DNA from: Mangrovibacter plantisponsor
Lineage (GTDB): Bacteria; Pseudomonadota; Gammaproteobacteria; Enterobacterales; Enterobacteriaceae
Reading direction: 5' to 3'
Length of the DNA: 64,000 bases
Assembly: GCF_003182475.1 (NCBI RefSeq)
Contig: NZ_QGTS01000017.1
Location: forward strand, 1-64,000
This document shows positions 9,080 to 19,149 of this stretch, piece by piece (positions within the stretch are counted from its first letter, which is position 1; the number at the start of each line of letters is the position of its first letter). Below the pieces are notes generated by a model. That model was not told where the DNA came from, searched no databases, and saw only the letters and a program-made list of their open reading frames with translations. The position numbers and the translations under genes are program-made.

Positions 9080-9181
9080 TTCACTGCCATCCGGGCAGTG
9101 AAAGAGTAAACCGGCTGCATATCCCGTCCCGGGTAGGCTGGCTGCCCGGGCGAAAAACTGGCACGGCTAGCCGCGCCAGTT
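9080..9181 (-). other. Three intercistronic hairpins between ugpB and ugpA
   Basis: Three inverted repeats lie in the ugpB-ugpA gap: TTCACTGCC/GGGCAGTGAA at 9080-9102, CCCGGG/CCCGGG at 9128-9150, and an almost perfect 26-base palindrome at 9156-9181. The last, read leftward, is followed by TTTCG, so it could terminate some transcripts. Such structures would leave more ugpB than ugpA message, as expected for a binding protein. Confidence 0.6.
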
Positions 9182-9191
9182 ATCTGGCGAA

Positions 9192-10511
9192 TCAGGATTT
9201 CGTAGACTGTTCAAAGCGGCGCAGTAACTGGTTACCACGTTCAACAGCAGCATCCAGCGCCTGTTTAGGCGTTTTCTTACCGGTCCAGACACTTTCCAGC
9301 TCTTCATCAACAATGGTGCGGATCTGTGGCATGTTGCCCAGGCGCAGCCCTTTGGTGAACGGCAATGGCGGCTTGTTCAGCATCTGGCGTGTGGCAATAT
9401 CTGCACCAGGGTTTTTATCGTAGAAACCGTCTTTGCGTGTCAGTTCATAAGCGGCTTTGGTAATCGGCAGGTAGCCGGTTTTCTGGTGCCATTCAGCGGC
9501 AATTTCAGGCTGCATCAGGAACTTCATAAACTCAGCCACGCCTTTATAGGTTGGCTTGTCTTTACCCTGCATCACCCACAAGCTGGCACCACCGATAATG
9601 GCGTTTTGCGGTGCATTTGGCACGGTATCGTCGTACGGCATCATGCCCACACCGTAATTAAACTTCGCATAGTGGCGAATATCAGCCAGCGAGCCGGAAG
9701 ATGCCGTGGTCATAGCGCAGTCACCGTTATAGAACTTTTCGGTAGACTCATCTTTGCGGCCAAAATAGCTGAATGTCCCTTTCTTGTTCATCTCTTCCAG
9801 CATGGCAATATGGCGTACCTGCACTGGCTGGTTAAATTCCAGTTTGGCATCAGTGCCATCAAAACCGTTGTTTTCAGTGGCAAACGGCAGGCCGTGCCAG
9901 GCACTGAAGTTTTCCAGTTGGATCCAGCCCTGCCAGCCACTGGCATACCCGCACTGCATACCTGCTGCGCGGACTTTCGCCGCATCTTCGGCCAGTTCTT
10001 GCCAGGTTTTTGGTGGCTGGTCCGGGTTCAGGCCTGCTTTTTTGAACGCGTCTTTGTTGTAATACAGCACCGGCGTGGAGCTGTTGAAAGGCTGGGACAA
10101 CAGATGCCCGGTTTTTGAGTCGGTGTAGTAACCGGAAACGGTCGGCACAAATTGTGATTCATCATATGGAATACCAGATTCTTCAAACACCTGGTAAACC
10201 GGCTTGATAGCTTTGGATGCCATCATGGTTGCCGTACCCACTTCATATACCTGCAAAATGGCGGGGGCATTTCCCGTGCGGAATGCGGCAATCCCGGCTG
10301 CCAGACTCTGTTCGTAGTTGCCTTTATACACCGGTTCAATTTTGTAATCCGGGTGGGTCTGGTTAAAGCGCTGGGCTAACGAATCCACTTCTTTACCCAA
10401 CTGACCTTCCATGGAATGCCAAAACTGAATAGTTGTGACGGCCATCGCCTGGGTACTGAAAGCCAGACCAAGCGTAATGCCCAAAGCTGTGTGTCGTAGC
10501 AAAGCGTTCAT
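9192..10511 (-). CDS. ugpB: Periplasmic glycerol-3-phosphate-binding protein UgpB
   Basis: UgpB captures glycerol-3-phosphate and glycerophosphocholine in the periplasm for UgpAEC. It has a signal peptide (cut after TQAMA, about residue 24) and a mature family-1 solute-binding protein matching E. coli over its 439 residues, including [21 protein letters not shown] and the C-terminal [11 protein letters not shown]. It is the first gene of ugpBAECQ. Pho boxes lie about 65-120 bases upstream, so phosphate starvation should induce it. Confidence 0.96.
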   Translation of the reverse strand: MNALLRHTALGITLGLAFSTQAMAVTTIQFWHSMEGQLGKEVDSLAQRFNQTHPDYKIEPVYKGNYEQSLAAGIAAFRTGNAPAILQVYEVGTATMMASKAIKPVYQVFEESGIPYDESQFVPTVSGYYTDSKTGHLLSQPFNSSTPVLYYNKDAFKKAGLNPDQPPKTWQELAEDAAKVRAAGMQCGYASGWQGWIQLENFSAWHGLPFATENNGFDGTDAKLEFNQPVQVRHIAMLEEMNKKGTFSYFGRKDESTEKFYNGDCAMTTASSGSLADIRHYAKFNYGVGMMPYDDTVPNAPQNAIIGGASLWVMQGKDKPTYKGVAEFMKFLMQPEIAAEWHQKTGYLPITKAAYELTRKDGFYDKNPGADIATRQMLNKPPLPFTKGLRLGNMPQIRTIVDEELESVWTGKKTPKQALDAAVERGNQLLRRFEQSTKS

Positions 10512-10576
10512 GCCGTTATCTCTCTTGTGTCCATGGGGAAATGCGCGATATCACGCGTTTTTTGCTCGCGAAGTAA

Positions 10577-10630
10577 CATGACACGCCCGTATGACAGAAA
10601 AATAACTGTTGTATGACGTAATCATGACGA
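10577..10630 (-). promoter_or_regulatory. Tandem Pho boxes upstream of ugpB
   Basis: Read leftward, half-sites resembling the PhoB repeat CTGTCATA recur with an 11-base period: GTCATG (10629), GTCATA (10617), GTTATT (about 10606), TGTCATA (10597) and TGTCATG (about 10583). This gives two Pho boxes joined by an intermediate weak repeat, fitting PhoB control of ugp as in E. coli. Confidence 0.8.
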
Positions 10631-10699
10631 GCGAGTGATAACGGGATTTCAGTAACAAGACACTTTGGTGAAAGGACATGTAAAACAAGAGAGAAAATG

Positions 10700-10722
10700 A
10701 AAAGGGGCCAGAATGGCCCCCT
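10700..10722 (-). terminator. Intrinsic terminator of the liv operon
   Basis: Leftward hairpin GGGGCCA/TGGCCCC (arms 10720-10714 and 10710-10704, loop of three) followed by TTTTCATTTTC, about 30 bases after the livF stop. Confidence 0.85.
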
Positions 10723-10751
10723 GAAAATTGCTGACAAACAAGAAAAAAGTG

Positions 10752-11465
10752 TTAGCCGCCCAGATAAGCGCTACGCACCGCTTCGTTTGCCAACAGAGCA
10801 TCTCCGGAATCTTCCAACACCACATGGCCGTTTTCCAGAACATAACCACGGTCTGCCAGTTTCAGCGCCTGGTTAGCGTTTTGTTCTACCAGGAAGATGG
10901 TCATGCCTTCTTCACGCAACTGCTCAATGGTGTCGAAGATCTGCTGAATAATGATGGGAGCCAGGCCCAGAGACGGTTCATCCAGCAGCAATAAACGCGG
11001 CTGGCTCATCAATGCCCGGCCAATGGCCAGCATCTGCTGCTCACCACCAGACATGGTCCCTGCGCGCTGAATGCGGCGCTCTTTGAGCCGTGGGAACAGG
11101 TCATAAACCCGTTCAATACGTTCCTGGTACTGTTGCCGGTCTGCAAAGAAGCCGCCCATTGCCAGGTTTTCTTCTACCGTCATGCGGGAAAACACCCGGC
11201 GCCCTTCGGGTACAATCGCCACTGCTTCACGCATAATTTTTGCGGTGTGCCAGTGGGTAATGTCTTTACCATCAAAGGTAATGGTTCCCTGAGTGGCGCG
11301 GGGGTCGCCACACAAGGTTCCCAGCAACGTCGTTTTCCCTGCACCATTGGCACCAATCAGGGTGACAATTTCACCCTGGTTAATGTGCAAAGAGACTTCA
11401 TGTAACGCCTGAATTTTCCCGTAGTGCGCACTGACCTGGTCGAAAGATAACATTACATTGTCCAT
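10752..11465 (-). CDS. livF: Branched-chain amino acid ABC transporter ATPase LivF
   Basis: LivF is one of two ATPases of the LIV-I/LS importer. The 237-residue protein has Walker A GANGAGKT at residues 38-45, the MSGGEQQMLAIGRALM signature and LLLLDEPSLGL Walker B. It lies one base after livG and is the last gene of livKHMGF. Confidence 0.96.
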   Translation of the reverse strand: MDNVMLSFDQVSAHYGKIQALHEVSLHINQGEIVTLIGANGAGKTTLLGTLCGDPRATQGTITFDGKDITHWHTAKIMREAVAIVPEGRRVFSRMTVEENLAMGGFFADRQQYQERIERVYDLFPRLKERRIQRAGTMSGGEQQMLAIGRALMSQPRLLLLDEPSLGLAPIIIQQIFDTIEQLREEGMTIFLVEQNANQALKLADRGYVLENGHVVLEDSGDALLANEAVRSAYLGG

Positions 11466-11466
11466 A

Positions 11467-12234
11467 TTACGCTTCTCCCAGGTAGGCCCGAATCACATCC
11501 GGGTTATTACGAATCTGCTCAGGTGTACCGTTAGCCAGCGGGGTGCCCTGGTTTACTACATAGATACGGTCAGAAATCCCCATCACCAGTTTCATATCAT
11601 GTTCAATCAACAATACCGTGGTGTTGTGGTGGTTGCGTAACTCCACAATCAACTCATCAAGTTCATGGGTTTCATTGGGGTTCAGGCCAGCCGCAGGTTC
11701 ATCCAGCATCAGAATTTCTGGCTGGGTTACCATACAGCGGGCAATTTCCAGGCGGCGCTGCTGGCCGTAGGCCAGGTTACCTGCCAGGCGGTTCGCATGC
11801 TCCAGCAGGCCAATGCGCTCAAGCCAGGTGGCTGCGCGGTCCAGTGCTGCACTTTCTGCTTTACGGAATGCCGGGGTTTTCAGCAGCCCGGAAAACAGGC
11901 CACTTTTCATATGCTGGTGTTGTGCCACCAACAGGTTCTCAATCACCGTCATTTCACGGAACAGGCGTACATGCTGAAAAGTACGGACCACACCCAGCCG
12001 GGCTATTTCCTGGCCTGGCAGGCCTTCGAGGTGTTTATCTCGCAATAAAATCTGCCCGCCAGTTGGGCGATAAAACCCGGTCAGGCAGTTAAATACTGTG
12101 GTTTTCCCGGCCCCATTAGGGCCAATCAAAGAAACAATTTCCTGGGGATGCAATTCCAGGGAAACGTCGTTAACCGCCAGCAAGCCGCCAAAACGCATCA
12201 TCAGGCCGCTGACAGATAATAATGGCTGACTCAT
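11467..12234 (-). CDS. livG: Branched-chain amino acid ABC transporter ATPase LivG
   Basis: LivG pairs with LivF. It has Walker A GPNGAGKT at residues 38-45, the signature [15 protein letters not shown] and Walker [15 protein letters not shown], with the extra helical insert (about residues 95-130) typical of LivG-type ATPases. Its 255 residues equal E. coli. It overlaps livM by four bases. Confidence 0.96.
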   Translation of the reverse strand: MSQPLLSVSGLMMRFGGLLAVNDVSLELHPQEIVSLIGPNGAGKTTVFNCLTGFYRPTGGQILLRDKHLEGLPGQEIARLGVVRTFQHVRLFREMTVIENLLVAQHQHMKSGLFSGLLKTPAFRKAESAALDRAATWLERIGLLEHANRLAGNLAYGQQRRLEIARCMVTQPEILMLDEPAAGLNPNETHELDELIVELRNHHNTTVLLIEHDMKLVMGISDRIYVVNQGTPLANGTPEQIRNNPDVIRAYLGEA

Positions 12235-13505
12235 GCCTGCTCTCCTTCACTGCGCTTTTTCAATTTCACCTGAGCACGGGTCATTGGTAATAACCCCTGC
12301 GGACGCCAGATCATCATCAGGACCATCAGCGCACCGAGCATTAACATGCTGTATTCATTGAAATCACGCATCAGTTCGCGAGACACAACCAGCAAAATGG
12401 CCGCCAGAATAACGGCAAATTGCGAACCCATACCACCCAGCACCACAATCGCCAGGACAAAAGCAGACTCAGCGAAGGTGAAAGATTCCGGGCTGATAAA
12501 GCCCTGGCGCGCAGCGAACAGCGTGCCCGCAAACCCGGCAAAAGCCGCGCTGATAGTAAAGGCCGTCAGTTTAATACGCGTAGGGCTCAGGCCCAGAGAA
12601 CGGCAGGCGATTTCATCATCACGCAGCGCTTCCCACGCACGCCCAAGGGGCATACGTAACAGGCGGTTAATAATGAATACTGTCAGCACCACTAACAGTA
12701 AAGCGACCAGGTAGAGGAAAATAATGCGATCGCTGGGATCATACTTCACATGGAAAAAGTTGCTGAACGTATCCCAGCCGCCTTCACGTGGCGAGCGGTT
12801 GAATTCCAGGCCAAACAGTGTCGGTTTGGGGATCTGGCTGATCCCATTCGGCCCGCCGGTGATTGCGGTATTGTTCAGTAATAAGATACGCACAATTTCA
12901 CCGAAGCCCAGGGTGACGATTGCCAGGTAATCCCCCCGCAGGCGCAGAACCGGGAAGCCCAGCAGGAAGCCGGCCAGTGCAGCAACCAGCCCGGATAACG
13001 GCAGGCAGACCCAGAAACCCAACCCGTAGTAGTGGCTCAGCAATGCGAAAGTATAAGCACCAATAGCATAAAAACCGCCATAGCCCAGTACCAACAGGCC
13101 AGACAGCCCAACCACCACATTCAGCCCAAGACCGAGAATGATATAAATCATGGTCATGGTGGCAATATCCACCGTACCGCGAGAGACCAGGAACGGCCAG
13201 ACAACAGCAATCACCAGAATGGCACCCAGCAGCAATTTCTGTTTCACGCTGGAACCGTCAATGGCTGGCATCGTCAGGCGTGGCCCGGCAACCTTCTTCA
13301 TTGCTTGCTGGAACAGTGGCCGCAAGATTTGGAACAGGAAGACTACCGCAGTACCGATGTAGATCCACTCCCAACGGATATTTGCAGCACTACCAACAAC
13401 CAGGCGAGTTCCACTCAAATTCAGTTGCACGCCCATAAAGACCGACGCCAGAACAAAGAAAATGGCGGCAGATAAAATGGCAAAGAAAAACGTAACCGGT
13501 TTCAT
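12231..13505 (-). CDS. livM: Branched-chain amino acid ABC transporter permease LivM
   Basis: LivM is an inner-membrane permease subunit with 424 residues (E. coli 425). An N-terminal extension with three hydrophobic segments precedes the LivM core; the family blocks [27 protein letters not shown] and [20 protein letters not shown] are clear. It overlaps livH by four bases. Confidence 0.95.
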   Translation of the reverse strand: MKPVTFFFAILSAAIFFVLASVFMGVQLNLSGTRLVVGSAANIRWEWIYIGTAVVFLFQILRPLFQQAMKKVAGPRLTMPAIDGSSVKQKLLLGAILVIAVVWPFLVSRGTVDIATMTMIYIILGLGLNVVVGLSGLLVLGYGGFYAIGAYTFALLSHYYGLGFWVCLPLSGLVAALAGFLLGFPVLRLRGDYLAIVTLGFGEIVRILLLNNTAITGGPNGISQIPKPTLFGLEFNRSPREGGWDTFSNFFHVKYDPSDRIIFLYLVALLLVVLTVFIINRLLRMPLGRAWEALRDDEIACRSLGLSPTRIKLTAFTISAAFAGFAGTLFAARQGFISPESFTFAESAFVLAIVVLGGMGSQFAVILAAILLVVSRELMRDFNEYSMLMLGALMVLMMIWRPQGLLPMTRAQVKLKKRSEGEQA

Positions 13506-14428
13506 ACTTTTTCTACCTCCGGGCGCCCAAGGATACCGGTAGGCATAACCAGCAACACCACGATTAACAAGGCAAATGAAACCACGTCTTTATATTCAGT
13601 GCTCAGGTAAGCAGACGTCAGGGCTTCGGCAATACCCAGAATCAGCCCGCCAATCATTGCACCTGGAATGCTGCCAATGCCGCCCAGCACCGCTGCGGTA
13701 AAGGCTTTCATCCCGGCCATAAAGCCAATAAACGGGTTAATTACCCCATAGAACTGGCCCAACAGCACACCGGCAACCGCCGCCATCGCTGCACCAATAA
13801 CGAAGGTCAGTGCAATCACGCGATCAGTGTTAATACCCAGCAGGCTCGCCATTTTCAAATCTTCGGCACAGGCACGGCAGGCGCGCCCCATACGGGAATA
13901 ACGAATGAACAACGACAATGCCAGCATCGCAATAAAGGTCACCACCCAAATCACCAGCTGCATGGTGGTAATCGTTGCCGAGAAGTTCTCACTGGCACCG
14001 ATGATCCACTGCCCGTTAATCAGGCTGGGTAATGCAACATCGCGGGAACCCTGAGTCAGGCTGACATAGTTTTGCAGGAAGATAGACATCCCGATAGCGG
14101 AAATCAGCGCAATCAGGCGCTTGGAGTTACGCACGGGTTTATATGCCACTTTCTCAATGGACCAGCCGTAAGCGCTGGCAATAACAATTGCGCCCACAAA
14201 ACCGGCACCAATCAACATCCAGCTGGCATCAATCCCCATCATCATCAGTGCGGCGATTATCATGAACGAGACATAACTGCCAATCATATACACTTCGCCA
14301 TGGGCGAAGTTGATCATGCCGATAATGCCGTAAACCATTGTGTAGCCAATGGCGATAAGGGCGTAAGTGCTACCCAGTGTCACGCCATTAAACATTTGCT
14401 GTAAAAAATAGAGAAACTGCTCAGACAT
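13502..14428 (-). CDS. livH: Branched-chain amino acid ABC transporter permease LivH
   Basis: LivH is the second permease. Starting at 14428 ([16 protein letters not shown]) gives 308 residues, the E. coli length; a longer frame to 14461 has no homology. It carries the LivH signature [16 protein letters not shown] near residues 37-52 and the loop [15 protein letters not shown] that contacts the ATPases. Confidence 0.96.
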   Translation of the reverse strand: MSEQFLYFLQQMFNGVTLGSTYALIAIGYTMVYGIIGMINFAHGEVYMIGSYVSFMIIAALMMMGIDASWMLIGAGFVGAIVIASAYGWSIEKVAYKPVRNSKRLIALISAIGMSIFLQNYVSLTQGSRDVALPSLINGQWIIGASENFSATITTMQLVIWVVTFIAMLALSLFIRYSRMGRACRACAEDLKMASLLGINTDRVIALTFVIGAAMAAVAGVLLGQFYGVINPFIGFMAGMKAFTAAVLGGIGSIPGAMIGGLILGIAEALTSAYLSTEYKDVVSFALLIVVLLVMPTGILGRPEVEKV

Positions 14429-14446
14429 AACATAGCCTTTTTCTGT

Positions 14447-14473
14447 CCTTCCGGCGGTCACATAGCCGGAAGG
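14447..14473 (-). other. Intercistronic hairpin between livK and livH
   Basis: A nine-base stem CCTTCCGGC/GCCGGAAGG without a T-run lies in the 66-base gap after livK. It is more likely a message-stabilising or partial-termination structure that lets livK exceed livHMGF than a full terminator. Confidence 0.55.
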
Positions 14474-14494
14474 CGGGATTACAGTCAGTCAGCC

Positions 14495-15604
14495 TTACTT
14501 CGCCACAGAGGACGAACCATCAGCATGCCAGCGGAAAACACCGAATTCGAATCCCTTCAGATCGCCTTTCTCATCCCAGTTCAGCGGCCCAATTACGGTG
14601 TCTGCACCGTGTGATTTCAGGTAGTTTGCCAGTTCCAGCGGTTCGTCGCTGCCAGCATGTGCCAGTGCGTCAGCCAGTGACTGCACGGCGGCATAGGTGA
14701 TCCAGACATAGGGGCCAGACGGGTCTTTTTTCTCCGCCTTCAGCGCCGCCACAATGGCCTGGTTTGCCGGGTCCTGGTCGTAGCGTTTCGGCATAGTTAC
14801 CAGCATGCCTTCAGCCGCCTTACCGGCAATATTAGACAATGAAGCGTTACCCACACCTTCCGGGCCCATAAACTGCGTTGACAGCCCGGTAGCCCTTGCC
14901 TGGCGCAGGATCTGCCCCATTTCCGGGTAGTAACCGCCGTAGTAAACAAAGTCGATATTTTCTTTCTGCAGGCGAGCCACCAGCGTGGAGAAATCTTTCT
15001 CACCGGCGGTGATACCGTCAAAGAACACCACATTGGCTCCGGCTTTTTTCAGGCCATCACGCACTGAAGTTGCCAGGCCTTCACCGTACTGTTGTTTATC
15101 GTGGATAACCGCAATACGTGTTGGTTTCACTTTATCGACGATATATTTCACCGCGGTTGGTGCCTGGGAGGAATCCAGCCCGGCAGTACGCATAATGGTC
15201 TGGTAGCCACGCGTGGTGAGTTCCGGGTTTGTTGCCCCGGGGGTGATCATCAGAATGCCTTCATCTTCGTAAATATCAGATGCAGGTTGAGTGGAAGAAG
15301 AACAGAGGTGACCAATGACATACTTGATGCCTTCGTTAACCACTTTGTTCGCCACAGCAACAGCTTGTTTCGGGTCACAGGCATCGTCGTATTCCACCGC
15401 AACCAGCTTATCGCCGTTAATACCGCCTTTTGCATTAATATCTTTAACCGCCTGGCGGGCACCATTGAATTCCATATCGCCCCATTGCGCTACCGGCCCG
15501 GACATCGCACCAATTACCGCAATTTTTATCTCTTTCGCCAGCGCCGCGTGAGACATCGCCAGCGCAACCATGCCAGCGAGCAGTGTCTTCGCGTTGATTT
15601 TCAT
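14495..15604 (-). CDS. livK: Leucine-specific periplasmic binding protein LivK
   Basis: LivK delivers L-leucine to LivHMGF. The 369-residue precursor has a signal peptide cut after AALA and the family blocks [21 protein letters not shown] and [19 protein letters not shown] call it LivK and not LivJ by its place at the head of livHMGF and by WGDMEFNG (LivJ has YGDQEFTG). The start at 15604 matches E. coli, though the AAAGG lies directly against the ATG; an ATG 15 bases upstream is possible. An 81-base block is identical to livJ. Confidence 0.94.
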   Translation of the reverse strand: MKINAKTLLAGMVALAMSHAALAKEIKIAVIGAMSGPVAQWGDMEFNGARQAVKDINAKGGINGDKLVAVEYDDACDPKQAVAVANKVVNEGIKYVIGHLCSSSTQPASDIYEDEGILMITPGATNPELTTRGYQTIMRTAGLDSSQAPTAVKYIVDKVKPTRIAVIHDKQQYGEGLATSVRDGLKKAGANVVFFDGITAGEKDFSTLVARLQKENIDFVYYGGYYPEMGQILRQARATGLSTQFMGPEGVGNASLSNIAGKAAEGMLVTMPKRYDQDPANQAIVAALKAEKKDPSGPYVWITYAAVQSLADALAHAGSDEPLELANYLKSHGADTVIGPLNWDEKGDLKGFEFGVFRWHADGSSSVAK

Positions 15605-16027
15605 CCTTTGTAACCCCATTCGTGATGTTGTGTGTGAATATTTTGTTTTGTTATGGTTAAAAACAGACCTGTCTTTTTTATAAACAATGCTATTTTTACC
15701 TGTCCCTGTAATGAGTTAGCGGTATTTTTTCCTAAAACACCACCAAATACTCTATATTTCAGGTGATTAACCGGAGATTTTATTCTGTATTACGGCCGAG
15801 ATAAACAAAAAAAACCACGCACAACAGCACAAAATATTGACATAAAAAGTTACCAAAGCACGCATATTGCAGATAAATAAACTGGATTGTTTTTATACTT
15901 ACGGTTTAAAAACCATCCAGTAAGAATTCGCTAAATGAATCAACTGAACGCATTCCGCTTTGATGTTGGGAGCTTGCCAGTAAAATAGCGTTACATACTC
16001 ACTGTTTCATTCCAGGAAATGCAGCTT
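15605..16027. promoter_or_regulatory. AT-rich divergent control region, livK/panZ
   Basis: This 423-base AT-rich region must hold the livK promoter (leftward) and the panZ promoter (rightward). In E. coli liv genes are repressed by Lrp with leucine, and AT-rich runs here would suit Lrp binding, but I could not fix individual sites or -10/-35 boxes. No gene is evident. Confidence 0.5.
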
Positions 16028-16414
16028 ATGAAACTCACTATCATTCGTCTTGAGACGTTTAGTGAACAGGATAAAATCGATCTTGCGAAAATTTGGCCTG
16101 AATATTCAGAAGCCTCTCTGAATGTTGATGAGAACAACCGCATCTATGCCGCACGTTTTAATGAGCGTCTGCTCGGAGCAACACGGGTCACGCTCAGCGG
16201 GGCACAGGGAACGATGGATTCATTTAGGGTCAGAGATGTCACCCGCCGCCGCGGTGTCGGGAAATATATGCTCGAAGAAGTGCTGAGTGCTCTGCCAACT
16301 GTATCCGACTGGTGGGTAACGGATGTCGGAGTGGAAAACTACGCGACAATGAACGCGTTTATGCAGGCTCAGGGCTTTACCGAACGCGAAGGCGGCTGGC
16401 ATATCCCCGAATAA
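16028..16414 (+). CDS. panZ: PanD maturation factor PanZ (PanM)
   Basis: PanZ is a GNAT-fold protein that binds acetyl-CoA and triggers self-cleavage of the PanD proenzyme, linking coenzyme A level to beta-alanine and pantothenate synthesis. The 128-residue protein matches E. coli (IWPEYSEASLNVDENNRIYAARFNERLLGATRVTLSG and VRDVTRRRGVGKYMLEEVL, the CoA loop). ATG at 16028 chosen by homology. As in E. coli it lies between livK and livJ. Confidence 0.93.
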   Translation: MKLTIIRLETFSEQDKIDLAKIWPEYSEASLNVDENNRIYAARFNERLLGATRVTLSGAQGTMDSFRVRDVTRRRGVGKYMLEEVLSALPTVSDWWVTDVGVENYATMNAFMQAQGFTEREGGWHIPE

Positions 16415-16450
16415 GAACGGGCAGGTGCATGGCCTGCCCCTGCCCGCAAG

Positions 16451-16473
16451 GCCCTCTCGCAGAGGGCGCTTTT
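16451..16473 (+). terminator. Intrinsic terminator after panZ
   Basis: Hairpin GCCCTCT/AGAGGGC (16451-16457 and 16461-16467) followed by GCTTTT, 37 bases after the panZ stop. A second stem GGGCAGG/CCTGCCC lies just before it and may act for livJ from the other side. Confidence 0.75.
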
Positions 16474-16484
16474 ACTGACGGCTG

Positions 16485-17594
16485 TTATTTCGCGTCAGTT
16501 GCTGTACCGTTGGCATGCCAGGTAAACACGCCGAATTCAAAGCCTTTCAGGTCGCCTTTCTGGTCCCAGGACAATGGCCCCATAACCGTATTTGCACCGT
16601 GGGCTTTCAGGTAGTCCGCCATGGCTTCGGTATCGTCACCACCGGTATTTTCCAGTGCGGTAGCCAAAGACTGAACAGCAGCGTAGGTGGTCCATACAAA
16701 CGCACCGCTTGGATCCTGTTTCTTGGCTTTAATGGCATCAACAATCGGTTTGTTTGCTGGCAACTGGTCGTAGTTTTTAGGTTTGGTAACCAGCATGCCT
16801 TCTGCTGCTTTCCCGGCGATATTGGACAGAGAAACGTTCGCCACGCCTTCCGGGCCCATAAACTGAATTTTCAGACCGGCAGCCTGAGACTGGCGCAGGA
16901 TCTGCCCCATTTCCGGGTGATAACCGCCGTAGTAAACAAAATCGATGTCTTCTTTCTTCAGGCGGGCAACCAGCGTGGAGAAATCTTTCTCACCAGCGGT
17001 GATACCGTCAAAGAAAACCACATTGGCACCGGCTTTTTTCAGGCCATCACGCACTGAAGTTGCCAGGCCTTCACCGTACTGTTGTTTATCGTGGATAACC
17101 GCAATACGTTTTGGCTTAACGTGGTCCAGAATATATTTCACCGCGGTTGGCCCCTGGTCAGAGTCCAGACCAGTAGTACGCAGAGTCAGTTTATAACCAC
17201 GCGCAGTCAGTTCTGGCGCTGTCGCAGCAGGCGTAATCATCAGCACACCTTCATCTTCATAGATATCAGATGCTGGCTGAGTGGAAGAAGAACACAGGTG
17301 GCCAATAACATATTTGATGCCATCGTTAACCACTTTGTTCGCTACGGCTACAGCTTGTTTCGGGTCACAGGCATCGTCGTATTCTACGGCAACCAGTTTG
17401 TCGCCTTTAATTCCGCCTTTTGCGTTAATATCCGCAATAGCCTGGCGCGCACCAGTAAACTCCTGGTCACCGTACTGCGCTACCGGCCCGGACATGGCGC
17501 CCACAACAGCGACTTTAATATCCTTAGCCACTGCCACGCCGCTCATCGCCAGAGCAATACACCCTGCCAGTAACGCTTTACCCTTCATATTCAT
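16485..17594 (-). CDS. livJ: Leu/Ile/Val-binding periplasmic protein LivJ
   Basis: LivJ is the broad branched-chain amino acid receptor sharing LivHMGF with LivK. It has a signal peptide ([20 protein letters not shown], cut after AVA) and the LivJ-type [12 protein letters not shown] block; the precursor is 369 residues. ATGs at 17594 and 17588 both fit the CAGGA element; 17594 agrees with the E. coli N-terminus. It is transcribed alone, upstream of panZ, as in E. coli. Residues are near identical to LivK across the central region. Confidence 0.94.
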   Translation of the reverse strand: MNMKGKALLAGCIALAMSGVAVAKDIKVAVVGAMSGPVAQYGDQEFTGARQAIADINAKGGIKGDKLVAVEYDDACDPKQAVAVANKVVNDGIKYVIGHLCSSSTQPASDIYEDEGVLMITPAATAPELTARGYKLTLRTTGLDSDQGPTAVKYILDHVKPKRIAVIHDKQQYGEGLATSVRDGLKKAGANVVFFDGITAGEKDFSTLVARLKKEDIDFVYYGGYHPEMGQILRQSQAAGLKIQFMGPEGVANVSLSNIAGKAAEGMLVTKPKNYDQLPANKPIVDAIKAKKQDPSGAFVWTTYAAVQSLATALENTGGDDTEAMADYLKAHGANTVMGPLSWDQKGDLKGFEFGVFTWHANGTATDAK

Positions 17595-17797
17595 CCTGAG
17601 TTTCCCCATTCTTGTTGTGATTGCAGTTTGTTGTATTTGGCACTTTTTTGTAACGGCCAGCTTAAGTGTGCCTGTTACACCATTTGTTTTATTGTCGGTA
17701 AGGCTGCCCGTGCCCATGCAGCATACTCTGCCTGAACATACCTTATTTTGATGGATTTGGAATAACATTTTTCAACAGACTGCAACACTTTTGTGAT

Positions 17798-17835
17798 GCA
17801 AAAAGCCCACTTGCCAGCACTACACAGCAAGTGGG
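17798..17835 (-). terminator. Intrinsic terminator of the gabT-gabD-permease operon
   Basis: Leftward stem CCCACTTGC/GCAAGTGGG (arms 17835-17827 and 17814-17806) followed by CTTTTTG, 12 bases after the permease stop. Confidence 0.85.
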
Positions 17836-17846
17836 AGAGCGGAAAA

Positions 17847-19091
17847 TCACCAACCAGCGGGTAAATAACCTAATGCAGAAACGATAGCGTAGAGAGCGCT
17901 CAGTATGTACATCAGCACAATCACACATTTGAGTACCGGGTGTGTAATCACATCAGCACACTGCCAGGCCGGGGTGATATCCCCTTTTTCCCGGGCACCT
18001 TTGAGGATAAGAATCGGCATAATCGACAAAATAACGCCGCTGAATACCCCGGCGAAATAAAGCGCATTCACAAAAGACACCATGCCGCTGTACGCCAGAA
18101 TAAATGGCGGAATCACCACCAACAGCATGACACCAAGCCGGCGCAGTGGTTGGGTATCACTGCCGAGTGAAAATTTGTCGAAAATATTAGTCAGAAAGCT
18201 GCCACCCAGCCCCCAATATGAGGTCAACATGGCGCATAACGCAAAGATATTGGCCGAGAAGAAAGCCCATTCACCCAGCGCCTTGCCCCAGGAAATGGTG
18301 GCGACATCGCTGACAGCATCCAGGCCATTGAGTGAAATCACCGAAAGCGGCACCACTGTTAATAAAACGAATGTCAGCCCCATTCCCACCATAATGGCTT
18401 TGGGCAACTGAGCAGGTTTATCGCTGAACCCACGGGCCATTTCCGGCACGATATATTGCGCAGAAAAACAGAATGCGATCACGTTAAATACCGGCACCAT
18501 ATAACGCCAGTCACCTTCCAGCAGAAAGCGCATTTGCGTGGTGTCTTTCAGGAACGTTGCCGCCACCAGTACCGTTATCATCACAACCATACCGACACTG
18601 ATAAACTTTTCGCCGCGGCCAATCGCCTTCAACCCCAGCCAGAGCACACCTGCCGCAGGTAAGAAGAAACACAGGCTACCTACCGCAGGTGAAATCCCTA
18701 ACAGGGAGTGCAAGAGTTTACCACTGCCGGTCATATAGGCGGTTAACGCGCCAACGCTGTTGACACACACAGAGAGGAACATCAGCCATGAACCCACGCC
18801 GCCGACATAGCGTTTCGCCAGGCCGCTTAACTGGAGATGAGCACGAGTACGTAACGTAGATTCAGCGACATAGAGCATAGTAATCGTGGTCAATACTCCC
18901 ACAATCACCAGCCAGAACAAGAGAGAAAGGAACCCAGCTTTGCTGGATGCATAAGCAATGGACAGGACGCCTGCGCCGATGTTGGTCCCAACAATCATGG
19001 CGACGCCTTCGAGGAAACTTAAGGGTTTGGCGGGTGCAGAAACCCGCTCTCGAGCCGCCCAGGCCCGGGAGATAGAGGTGTTCTCAGACAT
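17847..19091 (-). CDS. Aromatic-amino-acid-type permease (HAAAP family) linked to gabDT
   Basis: A 414-residue inner-membrane transporter with about 11 hydrophobic helices. The first helix has the TyrP/Mtr-like FLEGVAMIVGTNIGAGVLSIAY motif (about residues 25-46), placing it in the hydroxy/aromatic amino acid permease group (TyrP, Mtr, TnaB; SdaC and TdcC are more distant). It is the third gene of an operon with gabT and gabD, ahead of an intrinsic terminator. The context suggests import of GABA or a related amino acid in place of GabP, which is from a different family. Substrate is inferred only. AAGGA ribosome site before the ATG. Confidence 0.8.
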   Translation of the reverse strand: MSENTSISRAWAARERVSAPAKPLSFLEGVAMIVGTNIGAGVLSIAYASSKAGFLSLLFWLVIVGVLTTITMLYVAESTLRTRAHLQLSGLAKRYVGGVGSWLMFLSVCVNSVGALTAYMTGSGKLLHSLLGISPAVGSLCFFLPAAGVLWLGLKAIGRGEKFISVGMVVMITVLVAATFLKDTTQMRFLLEGDWRYMVPVFNVIAFCFSAQYIVPEMARGFSDKPAQLPKAIMVGMGLTFVLLTVVPLSVISLNGLDAVSDVATISWGKALGEWAFFSANIFALCAMLTSYWGLGGSFLTNIFDKFSLGSDTQPLRRLGVMLLVVIPPFILAYSGMVSFVNALYFAGVFSGVILSIMPILILKGAREKGDITPAWQCADVITHPVLKCVIVLMYILSALYAIVSALGYLPAGW

Positions 19092-19107
19092 AATTCTTCC
19101 TTAAATA

Positions 19108-19129
19108 ACCGGTGGCATCCCCCACCGGT
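19108..19129 (-). other. Hairpin between gabD and the permease
   Basis: Eight-base stem ACCGGTGG/CCACCGGT with a short loop and no T-run, in the 58-base gap after gabD. It probably shields the upstream gabTD message from 3' decay. Confidence 0.5.
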
Positions 19130-19149
19130 CCAGGTTGTTTTAACGGTGA

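Noticed and set aside
9080-9181. REP/BIME elements
   Set aside because: The stems do not have the E. coli REP consensus and no second copy of them was noticed in the window.
9486-10118. 210-codon plus-strand frame
   Set aside because: Antisense to ugpB; no start signal and no recognisable protein pattern.
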